Shown here: piece by piece, positions 1 to 9,192 of the stretch | How the letters are laid out: each line of letters begins with the position of its first letter | Position numbering within the stretch: the first letter of the stretch is position 1 | NCBI GenBank assembly: GCA_947627065.1 | Contig: CANQUN010000006.1 | Coordinates: 1 to 64,000, forward strand | Reading direction: 5' to 3' | DNA length: 64,000 bases | DNA from: an uncultured Clostridia bacterium | Lineage (GTDB): Bacteria > Bacillota > Clostridia > Christensenellales > Borkfalkiaceae | Notes under the pieces: model-generated | What the model saw: the letters and a program-made list of their open reading frames with translations, nothing else | What the model was told of the DNA's origin: nothing | Database searches by the model: none | Made by a program: the position numbers and the translations under genes

Positions 1-614
1 CGTTCGGTCCGTTTGACGTCCACGCCGAACATCTTCATGACGTCAATCGTTATATTGACATAATTTTGAGATAAAAGCCTGTCTTTTATCCTTATTTCCA
101 ACCCGCCCGCGAGCGGCGCGGCGAGCAGCAGCCCGCTGATGAACTGAGAACTGACGCTTCCGTCAATCTCGTAAACTCCGCTCGAAAGCCTGCCTTTCAT
201 ATTTATGGGAAAGGTCCCGCGGGTCTCAACGCCGCCACTTTCGAGCACGGCAAGCAGCGGCCCGTTGGGTCTGTCGCCGAGTCTGCCGCCGCCCGTAAAC
301 GTGTATTCTCCGCCCGCGGCGGCCGCCACCGCCAGCATGAACCGCAGGGTAGAACCGCTCTCCCCGCAGTCCAAAACGGCGTTTTTTGCGTGTTTTAGGG
401 GGTTAATTACAAATTTATCGCCTTGGCGAATCTCCGCGCCCATGGCCGCGAGACAGCCGAGCGTGGCGTTTACGTCGCCCGACGGAACGACTCCCTCCAC
501 CTCGGTCGGGCGGTCGGCAAACGCCGAACAGATGAGGATTCTGTGCGCGTAGGACTTGCTCGGCACGGCGTTGACGCGGCCGAACAGTTCGGCCCTTTCA
601 ATCACGGCGTTCAT
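1..614 (-). CDS. aroA: 5-enolpyruvylshikimate-3-phosphate synthase, C-terminus cut by window edge
   Basis: This enzyme joins shikimate-3-phosphate and phosphoenolpyruvate in the shikimate pathway. Translating leftward from the ATG at 614 gives an N-terminus with the substrate loop PSKSYAHRIL, then DCGESGSTLRFMLA, then GRLGDRPNGPLL, all diagnostic of AroA. About 204 residues are present of the roughly 420 usual for the family, so the gene runs off the left edge. A strong ribosome site (GAGGGGAGGAAG) precedes the start. It lies 57 bp downstream of aroB and is probably the last visible gene of the aromatic operon. A DR28 copy codes for residues around INPLKHAKNAV. Confidence 0.93.
   Translation of the reverse strand, partial: MNAVIERAELFGRVNAVPSKSYAHRILICSAFADRPTEVEGVVPSGDVNATLGCLAAMGAEIRQGDKFVINPLKHAKNAVLDCGESGSTLRFMLAVAAAAGGEYTFTGGGRLGDRPNGPLLAVLESGGVETRGTFPINMKGRLSSGVYEIDGSVSSQFISGLLLAAPLAGGLEIRIKDRLLSQNYVNITIDVMKMFGVDVKRTE
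378..409 (-). repeat. DR28 copy inside aroA
   Basis: Divergent copy with an AGGGGGTTAATT end variant. It codes for the residues just before the conserved DCGESGS segment. Confidence 0.55.
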
Positions 615-671
615 ATCTTCCTCCCCTCACGGCGTTCGTTTTTTCCATCAAGGCGTTCATGTTTGCTCCCC

Positions 672-1733
672 TCAAAGCGTTCCCGTCATCTGTTCCAGAC
701 GGGCGAAAGGCAGGTGTTCGAGCCTGAGCCTGCCCGCACTTTCGGCCACGACGAGGGTAACGCCGTCCCCGCTCGCCTTCTTGTCCGCGCGAACGGCTGC
801 CGCCAACTCCTTCATATCGAAGCCGATCGCGGGGTCGACGCCGAGGTTTGCGGCAATCGCCTCGAGTTCGGGCACGAGGGCGCCGCCGGACAACTTTTGC
901 ACGGCTATCATTCCTTTCATCACGCACACGCCGTGCGCGAGGGTGAAATGCGAAAGGGATTCGGCAGCGTGGCCGAACGTGTGCCCGAAATTGAGAAATT
1001 TCCTTATGTTTCCTTCTTTTTCGTCGCGTTTGACGACTTCGGCTTTAATGGAAACGCAGCGCGCGACGAGATCGGCCATGTCCGCAGGCTGCCCGCCGCT
1101 GAGTACCTTTCCGTTCTCTACGCGCAGGCCGCGCACGGTCTGCCACAGATTCCCGCCCGCAAGCACGCCGTACTTGACAATTTCGCCGAGACCCGAAAGA
1201 AGTTCCCGCTCGGGCAGGGTGGAAAACAGGCGGGTGTCCGCCAGAACGAGGCAAGGCTGGCAGAATGCGCCGACGAGGTTCTTGCCCCCGCCGAAGTCCA
1301 CGCCCGTCTTGCCGCCCACCGACGAATCGACGGCCGCAAGCAGGGTTGTGGGAAACTGAACGTAACGTATCCCGCGCATCCACGTGGCGGCGGCAAAGCC
1401 CGCAACGTCGCCCACGACGCCGCCGCCGACGGCGACGACCGCGTCCTCACGGTTAAAGCCAAATTTCAAAAGATGAGCGTAAATATCTGACACGGTGGCA
1501 AGCGTCTTGCTGCCCTCTCCCGCGGGGAAAATATAGTGAAAAACCTCGAATCCTTTGCGATTCAGGGCACTTGTTACAAAATCGAGGGCGGCGCGGGGAA
1601 CGCCGCTGTCCGAAACCGCAAGCACTTTTTTGCCACGCAGCACGGCGGAAAGTTCGTCCGCCGCGTCCGCCTCGGTCGGGTTTTCCCACACCACCGCGTC
1701 GTAAGGCACGGAGGTTTCAACGCTTATTCTCAT
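672..1733 (-). CDS. aroB: 3-dehydroquinate synthase
   Basis: AroB converts DAHP to 3-dehydroquinate, the second shikimate pathway step, using NAD and a divalent metal. At 353 residues it has the usual family length. Visible signatures are AVGGGVVGDVAGFAA (nucleotide binding), FPTTLLAAVDSSVGGKTGVD, the metal-site stretch GEIVKYGVL and the histidine region NFGHTFGHAAE. Its ATG overlaps the tyrA stop codon (ATGA), so the two are probably translationally coupled. No DR28 copy interrupts it. Confidence 0.96.
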   Translation of the reverse strand: MRISVETSVPYDAVVWENPTEADAADELSAVLRGKKVLAVSDSGVPRAALDFVTSALNRKGFEVFHYIFPAGEGSKTLATVSDIYAHLLKFGFNREDAVVAVGGGVVGDVAGFAAATWMRGIRYVQFPTTLLAAVDSSVGGKTGVDFGGGKNLVGAFCQPCLVLADTRLFSTLPERELLSGLGEIVKYGVLAGGNLWQTVRGLRVENGKVLSGGQPADMADLVARCVSIKAEVVKRDEKEGNIRKFLNFGHTFGHAAESLSHFTLAHGVCVMKGMIAVQKLSGGALVPELEAIAANLGVDPAIGFDMKELAAAVRADKKASGDGVTLVVAESAGRLRLEHLPFARLEQMTGTL

Positions 1734-2599
1734 GTCTTGTCCTCCCCGTCCTTGATGAATTTACGGTAAGCGTTTTCAACCGTATTCTTCCTGTCCGAAC
1801 CTTCGGCGAGCAGAAGCCGCAGCCTCTTCCCGTCGCCCGCGGCGAGCGCAGCGCGATATTCCGCAAGTTTTTGGCCGAAAAAGTCAATTTCCGTCAATAA
1901 ATTGTCGGAATTTTCAAAGAACAATTCCGTCCACATGTCCGCGTCGAGTCGGGCGACGCGCGACAGATCCCTGAAACTACCCGCCGTGTAACCCGTGCCC
2001 TCCGCCTCGGGACTTTTGATATAAGCGTTTGAAAGGACGTGGCACATTTGCGAAGTGTAGGCGATTTTGCGGTCGTGCTCCTCGGGCGTGGAGTAGACAA
2101 CCCGCCTTGTCCCAAGCGAGCGGACGAGGCCTTCAAGATGCAATAAGTGCCCTTTTTCGCACATTATCGGGCAAAAAATCCAAAAGCAGTTTTCAAAGAG
2201 AGTAGCTGTGGAATGCTCCGCCCCGCTGAATTCCCGCCCCGCCATGGGGTGGGTTGCAACGAACGAAACGTCTCCGCGGACGGCCGCCTGCCTTGCCATT
2301 TCAGCGGCGACGCGGCGCTTTGTTCCACAGCAGTCGGCGACTACCGCCCCGCCCTTCAAGAGCGGAAGCAGCCAATCGGTTGCCGCGGCGTAAGCCGACG
2401 GCCTGACGCACACGAACACCACGTCCATGTCCGCGGCGTTGCTCATGTCAAGTTCGCCCGTAAACGCCCCCGCGGCAAACGCCTTGTCCAACGCCTCGCG
2501 CGAGACGTCTCTTCCGAAAGTGCGGTGGGGCGTCTTTGCAAGAACCGCACGCCCGACGGACGCGCCGATAAGCCCCGTGCCGATTATACCTATGTTCAC
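1730..2599 (-). CDS. tyrA: Prephenate dehydrogenase
   Basis: TyrA oxidatively decarboxylates prephenate to 4-hydroxyphenylpyruvate for tyrosine synthesis. It is 289 residues with an N-terminal Rossmann motif GIIGTGLIGASVG, then THPMAGREFSGAEHS and the helical C-terminal domain typical of the family, without an ACT domain. Translation probably starts at GTG (2599), giving MNIGIIG. The ribosome site (AGGACAG) is weak. The segment FCPIMCEKGHLLHLEG is encoded by a DR28 copy, yet the distance between WI(F/L)(C/T)P and the following helix is normal for the family. Confidence 0.93.
   Translation of the reverse strand: MNIGIIGTGLIGASVGRAVLAKTPHRTFGRDVSREALDKAFAAGAFTGELDMSNAADMDVVFVCVRPSAYAAATDWLLPLLKGGAVVADCCGTKRRVAAEMARQAAVRGDVSFVATHPMAGREFSGAEHSTATLFENCFWIFCPIMCEKGHLLHLEGLVRSLGTRRVVYSTPEEHDRKIAYTSQMCHVLSNAYIKSPEAEGTGYTAGSFRDLSRVARLDADMWTELFFENSDNLLTEIDFFGQKLAEYRAALAAGDGKRLRLLLAEGSDRKNTVENAYRKFIKDGEDKT
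2144..2170 (+). repeat. DR28 copy inside tyrA
   Basis: Near-consensus AAGTGCCC form with the ATTATCGG end. On the minus strand it codes for PIMCEKGHLL. Confidence 0.85.
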
Positions 2600-2757
2600 A
2601 CTCTGTCCTTCTTGCCGACCCGCGGCAATTTTTTAACCGCAATGGGTAAATCCCTTTGCAAATTTTTTTCTTAAATATACGCGCCGCCCGCCGCGCCGAA
2701 CCCCGACCGCAAGCGGGATATTACCAAGCCCGCAAATCCCCGCCAAGCGGCAATTTT

Positions 2758-3774
2758 TTACTTTATATCTTTCTTGCCCACGAGCGGAAGCATCACCCTT
2801 ATCTTTTCGGCAAGGGCGGCAAACTGTTCGGGCCTGAGCGACTGCGCCCCGTCGCACAGCGCGTGTTCGGGGTCGTTGTGGACTTCTATGATGAGGCCGT
2901 CCGCCCCCGCCCCCACCGCGGCGAGCGACAGCGGGCTGACGAGGCGCGAAAGCCCCGACGCGTGCGACGGATCCACAAAGATGGGCAGGTGCGTCTTTTC
3001 CTTGACGAGCGGAACGGCCGACAAATCGAGCGTGTTGCGGGTGTAAGGCTCAAAGGTGCGAATCCCGCGTTCGCACAGAATGACCTGTCCGTTGCCCTCG
3101 CTCATTATATATTCCGCGCTCATCAGCCATTCTTCCACGGTGTTGGCAAGGCCGCGTTTGAGAAAGATGGGTTTTTTAAGCCTGCCGAGTTCGCGCAGAA
3201 GTTCAAAATTCTGCATGTTTCTGGCACCCACCTGAATTATGTCCACGTCCTCAAACAGGTCGAGGTGCCTTATGCTCATGATTTCGGTAATTATGGGCAT
3301 GCCCGTGGCCTTTTTAGCCTCGAGCAGCAGGTGAATGCCCGTGTCCCTCAGCCCCTGAAAGGCGTAAGGAGAAGTGCGGGGTTTGAAGGCTCCACCCCTC
3401 AGCACCGTGGCGCCCGCGGCCTTTACCGCACGGGCAACGGCAATAATCTGTTCTTCGGACTCCACCGAACACGGCCCCGCTATCAGCTGGAAATTGTCGC
3501 CCCCTATAAGGTGCCCGCCCACGTTTATGACGGTGTCGTCGGGGTGGAATTTTCTGTTTGCAGCCTTATAAGGCTCCTGAATGCGGCGGACCTGCTCCAC
3601 GATTTCAATGGAATTTACAAGGTCTATGTCTACCTTTGAAGTGTCGCCTATAAGCCCGAGAATGGTCGTGTTGTTTCCGCGGCTGACGTTTACGTCAAGC
3701 CCGAGGCTCTTGACCCATCTGACGAGGTTGTCAATCTGTTTCTCTCCGCTGTCCTTCTTTAAGGTGATTATCAT
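2758..3774 (-). CDS. aroF: 3-deoxy-7-phosphoheptulonate synthase (DAHP synthase), FRL type
   Basis: This enzyme condenses phosphoenolpyruvate and erythrose-4-phosphate, the first step of aromatic amino acid synthesis. It has 338 residues. About 80 N-terminal residues form the ferredoxin-like regulatory (FRL) domain seen in Thermotoga and Firmicutes enzymes, followed by the barrel with [36 protein letters not shown] and DPSHASG. The FRL domain suggests feedback control by an aromatic end product (family knowledge). The start is set by GGAGGG upstream of the ATG. A strong promoter lies immediately upstream, so this is the first gene of the leftward aro operon. Confidence 0.95.
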   Translation of the reverse strand: MIITLKKDSGEKQIDNLVRWVKSLGLDVNVSRGNNTTILGLIGDTSKVDIDLVNSIEIVEQVRRIQEPYKAANRKFHPDDTVINVGGHLIGGDNFQLIAGPCSVESEEQIIAVARAVKAAGATVLRGGAFKPRTSPYAFQGLRDTGIHLLLEAKKATGMPIITEIMSIRHLDLFEDVDIIQVGARNMQNFELLRELGRLKKPIFLKRGLANTVEEWLMSAEYIMSEGNGQVILCERGIRTFEPYTRNTLDLSAVPLVKEKTHLPIFVDPSHASGLSRLVSPLSLAAVGAGADGLIIEVHNDPEHALCDGAQSLRPEQFAALAEKIRVMLPLVGKKDIK

Positions 3775-3816
3775 GTGCCCTCCGTTTTGCCTTTAACGTA
3801 TACTGTTCCTTTTAAT

Positions 3817-3845
3817 AGTTTAGCACAATAAAAGCAAACAGTCAA
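3817..3845 (-). promoter_or_regulatory. Sigma-A promoter of the aroF-tyrA-aroB-aroA operon
   Basis: The minus strand carries TTGACT (3840-3845), a 17 bp spacer and TAAACT (3817-3822). The start point would be near 3810, about 35 bases before the aroF ATG. Confidence 0.85.
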
Positions 3846-4131
3846 CTTTTTGTATCCCCCCGCCCCTCGCCGCGGATATTTTGAACCGCAGTTTCAACCG
3901 CAGGCGTCGCGTTGGCGGCGTGCGGTGATGAACGGCGCGGCGGGAACGCACGGCGGCACGGCGGGTGTGATGTGTTGTTGAAAGCGTGGCGGTTTACGGG
4001 TGCGTTTGCGAGTGCGTCTGCCCGACCGTGCGGCGGGCGGGGTCGGGTGCGGTAAAAGTAACGGCCGGGCGCATTCGCCGTCCAAATCCTTGAAAATCAC
4101 CCGAAAACAGGCAATATATCGGCGATTATCA

Positions 4132-4160
4132 TTGACTGAAAGGCAATAATATGATATACT
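4132..4160 (+). promoter_or_regulatory. Sigma-A promoter of the hybrid sensor kinase gene
   Basis: TTGACT (4132-4137), 17 bp spacer, TATACT (4155-4160). It predicts a leader of about 220 bases before the kinase start, holding the direct repeat at 4279-4377. It diverges from the aroF promoter. The DNA between the two (3846-4131) shows no gene. Confidence 0.8.
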
Positions 4161-4278
4161 GTTAAAGTATTTATTACCATAATCCGCCACCGCGGATTGT
4201 TTGCGGCAGACCGTGCGGGGCGCTTTTTAACGCCGCGGGTCGCCTCGGACAAAACCGAAACCGACCGTGCAACGCCCC

Positions 4279-4377
4279 CGTTGACAACAAAAACCAACCC
4301 GCAAACAAAAATTTAACGCCGCGGGGCGTTTCACCCGCAACCGTTGACAACAAAAACCAACCCGCAAACCAAAATTT
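4279..4377 (+). repeat. Two 36-bp direct repeats in the kinase leader
   Basis: A 36-base unit (CGTTGACAACAAAAACCAAC, then CCGCAAAC and an A/T end) occurs at 4279-4314 and 4342-4377, differing by one base. The period is 63 bp, about six helical turns. Each unit contains a TTGACA hexamer but has no matching -10 element. Confidence 0.85.
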
Positions 4378-4390
4378 CCGGAAAGATATT

Positions 4391-7300
4391 ATGAGAATTA
4401 AAAGATTGATTGCCATAACGCTCATACTCGCCGCGCTTCCCCTCACCTCGGCCGTGCTCGGCGGGCGTGGAATGACGGCCGCAGCCGACGCAGCCGCAAC
4501 CGACAAGATTAAGGTTGGCTTTTTTGCTTTTCCGGGATATCACGAAGAAGAGCGCGCCGCCGACGGCACCGTGCATGGGCGCAGCGGCTACGGTTACGAC
4601 TTTGTGCAACTCGTTGCGTGCTACACCGCGTTCGAGTACGAATACGTGGGTTACGACAAGCCGTTTGACGAATGCCTTGCCATGCTCGACAGCGGCGAGG
4701 CCGACATAGTAACCTCTGTTTCCGACAAGCCCGAGCGGCGTGAAAAATACCTGTTTTCGGATAAGAAAATAGGAGATAAATCCACCATTTTCACCGTTAA
4801 GGCGGGCAACACAAAGATCAAGAAGGGCGATTACCGCACCTACGGCGGCATAACGGTGGGCATGCTCAAAAACAATTCGAGCAACGCCGTTTTTGAAGAA
4901 TTTTCCCAAAATCCCGACCGCAACGACGACACAGACGACGGTTTTGTTTACACGCCCGCAGAATACGACACCGAGGCCGAACTTGCAAGCGCGCTTGCCG
5001 AGGGCGAGGTGGACGGAATTGTAACGAGCGATCTGCGTAAACTCAAGGACGAATGGGTTATAGAAAGCCTTTCGCCAAACCCCTTTTACGCATGCACGAG
5101 CAAAGATAACCCCGAACTGATGGCAAAGATAAACGCCGCCATTGAAGGGCTGGACGCGGCGCGCCCCGATTGGAGGGACGAGTTGCACGACAAGTATTAT
5201 TCCACCGACGCGCAGGGCAACGTGGTGTTCACGCTGGAGGAGGAAGAGTACCTGCAGCGCCTGAGAGAAGGCGAAAAACTGAAAGTCATCGTGAATCCCG
5301 ACCGCGCACCCTATTCCTACTACAGAGACGGACAGGCGGCGGGCATATTCCCCGCCATATTCGACAAGATCTGCGCGGGCATGAACGTTACCGTGGATTA
5401 TGTGCCCATTGCCGACCGCTCGGAATACTACCGCCTGCGCGACGGCAAACAGGCCGACATAGTCATAGATTTCAGCGACGACTACTTTATAGCCGAACAG
5501 AGCGGCTACAAGATAAGCGAAATTTATTACACCACCACCCACACCATGATAAAGCGGCGCAACCTCAAGGGAGACCCCAAAAAGTTTGCCGTAATCGGTT
5601 ATGTGGACAATTCTTATTCTTCGGGCTATCTCGACCGGTACGTATCGTCGGGCACGTCCACCCGGACATTCAACTCCATCGACGAGAGCGTGGCGGCCGT
5701 GAGGGACGGCGTGTGCGACGCCACCATCACCCTCTCCTACGTTGCCGAACGCTTCATGTGGGCGGACGAGAACAGCGAACTTGTGTCCGAACTCATAGGC
5801 GAGGCCGCTTCCGCTTACACCGTGGGCGTAAAGAACGGCGCGGATACTCCCCTGTTGCTTTCGGTCATAAACAAGTGCATAGATTCGCTTGACCGCAGCA
5901 CCATAAACGCCCTTGTCAGCGACGAGGTTACCGTGTTCCGCCCCACGGGTGCGGGCGGGCTTTGGTACTTCCTCCGCCACAACCCCGCGTACATTGCGGT
6001 AATATCCACCGTCGTGCTCGTCTTGATATTCGCAATCGTGCTCGTGGTGCTCAGGGCGTACAACCGCCGCAACCTCAGGCGCAAGGTTGACGAGGCGACC
6101 GAAATGCTGAGAAAGCAGACGGACGAACTGTCCGAAGCGCTGCACGCGGCAGACGCGGCCAACCGTTCCAAGACCACCTTCCTCAACAACATGTCGCACG
6201 ACATCCGCACCCCCATGAACGCCATCATCGGTTTCACCGCGCTTGCCACGACGCACCTTGACAACAAGGAACGCGCCCTCGATTACCTCGGCAAGATATC
6301 TCAGGCTTCCAACCACCTGCTGTCGCTCATAAACGACGTGCTTGACATGAGCAGGATAGAATCGGGCAAGACCCGCATAGAGAGCCGCCCCGAAAATTTA
6401 GCGGACATCCTGCAGGGACTGAGGAACATAATCCAGTCGGACATTCACGCCAAACACCTCGAACTGTACATCGACACCGTGGACATCACCGACGAGGAGA
6501 TCTATTGCGACAAACTCCGCCTCAACCAAATCCTCCTCAACCTCACCTCCAACTCCATAAAGTTCACCAAGAGCGGCGGCGCCGTTTTCGTAAAGGTAAC
6601 GCAAAAGCCGTGCGACAAGCCCGGCTACGGCAACTACGAGTTCAGCGTTGCCGACACGGGCATCGGCATGAGTCAGGAGTTCATAAAGGTGATATTCGAC
6701 CCCTTCACCCGTGAACACACCGCCACCGTCAGCGGCATTCAGGGCACGGGCCTCGGCATGGCGATAACCAAAAACATCGTCGACATAATGGGCGGCACCA
6801 TCTCCGTCAAGAGCGAACAGGGCCGCGGCAGCGAATTTACGGTGAACCTTCAGTTCAAACTTGCCGAATCGCAGCCCGAACTTGCAGCCCTCACAGAACT
6901 GCACGGTCTCAACGCCCTCGTCGTGGACGACGACGTCGTGTCCTGCCAGAGCGTTTCCAAAATGCTCCGCCGCATCGGCATGGTAACGCAGTGGACGGTT
7001 ACGGGAAAGGAAGCCGTCATCCGCACGACCGAGGCCGTGGAACTCGGCCATCCGTTTGAAGTTTACATAGTGGACTGGTCCATGCCCGACATGGACGGCA
7101 TTGCCACCGTAACCCAAATACGTTCGATAATAGGAGACGATTCGCCGATAATTCTCATGTCCGCCTACGATTGGACGGACATCGAGCAAGAGGCGCGCAA
7201 GGCGGGCGTTACGGGATTTTTGAGCAAGCCGCTGTTCGCTTCCGACCTGCACCGCGCACTCGAACTCAGCCTTGGCAAACTCCCCAAAAAACAGCCCGAA

Positions 7301-7873
7301 GAAAAGCAAAAACCCGACTTTGGCGGCAAGCGCCTGCTGCTCGTGGAGGACAACGAACTCAACCGCGAAATAGCCGTGGAACTCTTGAGCGAATCGGGCT
7401 TTACGGTAGAAACGGCCGAAAACGGCAGCGTGGCCGTGGACATGGTGGCAGACTCCGAAGAAGGGTATTACGACCTCATTCTGATGGACGTTCAGATGCC
7501 CGTTATGGATGGGTACGAAGCGTCCCGCCGCATCCGCGCACTTCCAAACAAAGCCCTCTCTTCCATTCCCATAATCGCCATGACCGCCAACGCCTTTGAA
7601 GAGGACAAAGCCAACGCTTACGCCGCCGGGATGAACGGCCACCTTGCCAAACCCATCGACGTGGAAGCCATGCTCTCCGTCCTCGGCAGCGTGCTGAGCG
7701 GTAAACCCCTCACGGGATTCATAGACTCCGAAAAGGCCGAAGAAACGGCAACCGCCACTGACGGCACGGAAAATACGGGTGCCGACGGCGTTGGAGGCTC
7801 GTCCGACAGTAATACCGAAGGCTCGTCCGACGGTGCCGATAACGGCGCTCCCGACGGCGGAACGGGCGCATAA
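4391..7873 (+). CDS. Hybrid sensor histidine kinase with two periplasmic-type binding domains and two receiver domains
   Basis: A 1160-residue membrane sensor. A signal peptide (1 to about 35) is followed by two extracellular solute-binding (SBP_bac_3-like) domains at about 40-255 and 285-500, a membrane helix at about 533-556, and a short coiled coil. HisKA follows with MSHDIRTPMNAIIGF near residue 600, then HATPase boxes (NLTSNSIKFT, DTGIGMS, GTGLGMAIT). Two receivers have acceptor aspartates in VDWSMPDMDG (about 893) and LMDVQMPVMDG (about 1031). The last 60 residues are a low-complexity Thr/Ser/Gly/Asp tail, and no HPt domain is visible. The ligand is unknown, though amino-acid-like ligands are common for such domains. 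No response regulator gene adjoins. Confidence 0.93.
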   Translation: MRIKRLIAITLILAALPLTSAVLGGRGMTAAADAAATDKIKVGFFAFPGYHEEERAADGTVHGRSGYGYDFVQLVACYTAFEYEYVGYDKPFDECLAMLDSGEADIVTSVSDKPERREKYLFSDKKIGDKSTIFTVKAGNTKIKKGDYRTYGGITVGMLKNNSSNAVFEEFSQNPDRNDDTDDGFVYTPAEYDTEAELASALAEGEVDGIVTSDLRKLKDEWVIESLSPNPFYACTSKDNPELMAKINAAIEGLDAARPDWRDELHDKYYSTDAQGNVVFTLEEEEYLQRLREGEKLKVIVNPDRAPYSYYRDGQAAGIFPAIFDKICAGMNVTVDYVPIADRSEYYRLRDGKQADIVIDFSDDYFIAEQSGYKISEIYYTTTHTMIKRRNLKGDPKKFAVIGYVDNSYSSGYLDRYVSSGTSTRTFNSIDESVAAVRDGVCDATITLSYVAERFMWADENSELVSELIGEAASAYTVGVKNGADTPLLLSVINKCIDSLDRSTINALVSDEVTVFRPTGAGGLWYFLRHNPAYIAVISTVVLVLIFAIVLVVLRAYNRRNLRRKVDEATEMLRKQTDELSEALHAADAANRSKTTFLNNMSHDIRTPMNAIIGFTALATTHLDNKERALDYLGKISQASNHLLSLINDVLDMSRIESGKTRIESRPENLADILQGLRNIIQSDIHAKHLELYIDTVDITDEEIYCDKLRLNQILLNLTSNSIKFTKSGGAVFVKVTQKPCDKPGYGNYEFSVADTGIGMSQEFIKVIFDPFTREHTATVSGIQGTGLGMAITKNIVDIMGGTISVKSEQGRGSEFTVNLQFKLAESQPELAALTELHGLNALVVDDDVVSCQSVSKMLRRIGMVTQWTVTGKEAVIRTTEAVELGHPFEVYIVDWSMPDMDGIATVTQIRSIIGDDSPIILMSAYDWTDIEQEARKAGVTGFLSKPLFASDLHRALELSLGKLPKKQPEEKQKPDFGGKRLLLVEDNELNREIAVELLSESGFTVETAENGSVAVDMVADSEEGYYDLILMDVQMPVMDGYEASRRIRALPNKALSSIPIIAMTANAFEEDKANAYAAGMNGHLAKPIDVEAMLSVLGSVLSGKPLTGFIDSEKAEETATATDGTENTGADGVGGSSDSNTEGSSDGADNGAPDGGTGA

Positions 7874-7897
7874 ACCCCCTGAATCGCACAAAAACCC
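7870..7897 (+). repeat. DR28 copy after the kinase stop codon
   Basis: CTGAATCGCACA form. It begins at the kinase stop codon. Confidence 0.7.
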
Positions 7898-7928
7898 ACG
7901 TTGGTAAAACCCGAACAACTTAAAAACC

Positions 7929-7955
7929 AAGCCGCAGGTTTTCCTGCGGCTTTTT
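7929..7955 (+). terminator. Rho-independent terminator after the sensor kinase
   Basis: GCCGCAGG (7931-7938), TTTT loop, CCTGCGGC, then TTTTT. It sits between the convergent kinase and lysC genes. Confidence 0.9.
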
Positions 7956-7971
7956 CATACTTCAACATGCC

Positions 7972-9192
7972 TTACCCCGCGGGTCGGTTCTCACTTTCGA
8001 TGAGGGCGGAGTACAGCGCACGCACGGCGGCGGAATAATCGCCGCTCTCCAAGACAAACGCCGCGTATCCGCAAGCGGGCGAGAGAAAGACGGCGCAGGG
8101 CACCACGGGCAGGGCGGACAGGGCGCGGGCGGCCGCCGCGTTGAAATTCCGGCCGAGCACGGCGGCAACGACGGCGTGTTCCCCCTCTCCCGTGCGGAAG
8201 ATTCGGGCGCATTCGCCCGCCGCGAGATACATCGATCCGTGGTCTCCAAGCGGCTCCGCGCCAAGCCCGTCAAAGGGGTTATGTACGGGACTGTTCGGGG
8301 CAAAAACCGCCTTTTTCACACAAAAACCGCACATTCCCGCAATGCCGACAACGTCCTTGCAGGGCGGCTCAGCCGACACCAGCGTGCCCTTGCACTCGGG
8401 CGTGAAGGTGCCCCGCACGGCAAGCGGAATGCCCCGTTCGGCAAGCGGGGAAACGGCGCACTCGTGCATGACTTTGGCGCCGAAATAGGACAGCAGGCCA
8501 AGTTGCGCGTACGTCATCTTTTCCACGGGCGCGGGATTTTCCACCACCGTCGGGTCGGCGGACAGCACGCCCGGAACGTCGGTGAAGTTCTCGGCAAGGT
8601 CGGCGGACAGCGCAACCGCGGCTTCCGCCCCCGTTATGTCCCCGCCGCCCCGCGGAAACAGGCGGATCCGTCCGTTAGGGTACCCGCCGTAAAACCCGGG
8701 CAGCACGAATCCGCCCGTTTTTTCAAGCGCGGCGGTCAGCGCGGCGCGGGTGGCTTCCCTGTCGAACCTGCCGCAGTAAGAAAAAACCATGCCCTCCGCC
8801 GCGTCCACGAAAGGACGGCCTACGTACTCGGCAAAAAGGCGGGCGTTTATGTACTCGCCGCGGCTCACGGCGTACTCCTCGGGCAGGGCGGGGAGATTCT
8901 CCGCAAGCCTTGCAATCTCCCCCTCAACGTCGAATTTCAACCCGAATCCCCGCTTTATTTCAAGGAACCGTTCGAGCACCGCTTCGAGCGTTTTTCGGTA
9001 ATCAGTCCCCTTTTTCGCACAAAAACAGGCCTTTATCAGTAGGTCGGTAACCTTCTCGCCGCCACGTCCGCCGGGCGCCGAAACCACGGTCACCTTCCTC
9101 GCCCCGTCCGCCGTAAGCAGAGCCGCCGCCTTTTGAAATTCCTCCGCCCCCGCCAGCGACGAACCGCCGAACTTGCAGACCGAAAGCGTCAT
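7972..9192 (-). CDS. lysC: Aspartate kinase
   Basis: Phosphorylates aspartate, committing it to the lysine, threonine, methionine and diaminopimelate branch. It is 406 residues, the usual length of a monofunctional enzyme. The catalytic domain begins VCKFGGSSLAGAEEF and carries GGGDITGAEAAVALSADLAE and DVPGVLSADPTVV. The C-terminal ACT region (about 290-400) is quite divergent. Its ATG overlaps the asd stop (ATGA). Two DR28 copies lie within it, coding for KACFCAKKGTDY near residue 60 and CGFCVKKAVFAP near 295. Lengths around both sites look normal for the family. Confidence 0.92.
   Translation of the reverse strand: MTLSVCKFGGSSLAGAEEFQKAAALLTADGARKVTVVSAPGGRGGEKVTDLLIKACFCAKKGTDYRKTLEAVLERFLEIKRGFGLKFDVEGEIARLAENLPALPEEYAVSRGEYINARLFAEYVGRPFVDAAEGMVFSYCGRFDREATRAALTAALEKTGGFVLPGFYGGYPNGRIRLFPRGGGDITGAEAAVALSADLAENFTDVPGVLSADPTVVENPAPVEKMTYAQLGLLSYFGAKVMHECAVSPLAERGIPLAVRGTFTPECKGTLVSAEPPCKDVVGIAGMCGFCVKKAVFAPNSPVHNPFDGLGAEPLGDHGSMYLAAGECARIFRTGEGEHAVVAAVLGRNFNAAAARALSALPVVPCAVFLSPACGYAAFVLESGDYSAAVRALYSALIESENRPAG
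8302..8330 (+). repeat. DR28 copy inside lysC (regulatory domain)
   Basis: CCGCCTTTTTCACACA form, encoding CVKKAVF on the minus strand. Confidence 0.65.
9004..9030 (+). repeat. DR28 copy inside lysC (catalytic domain)
   Basis: AGTCCCCTTTTTCGCACA form, encoding CFCAKKGTD on the minus strand. Confidence 0.8.

Noticed and set aside
4331-6316. 661-residue ORF on the minus strand
   Set aside because: It is the antisense of the sensor kinase gene, has no family signatures and owes its openness to GC-rich codon use. The same holds for 6398-7930, 36678-38885 and 58612-60042 on the strands opposite real genes.
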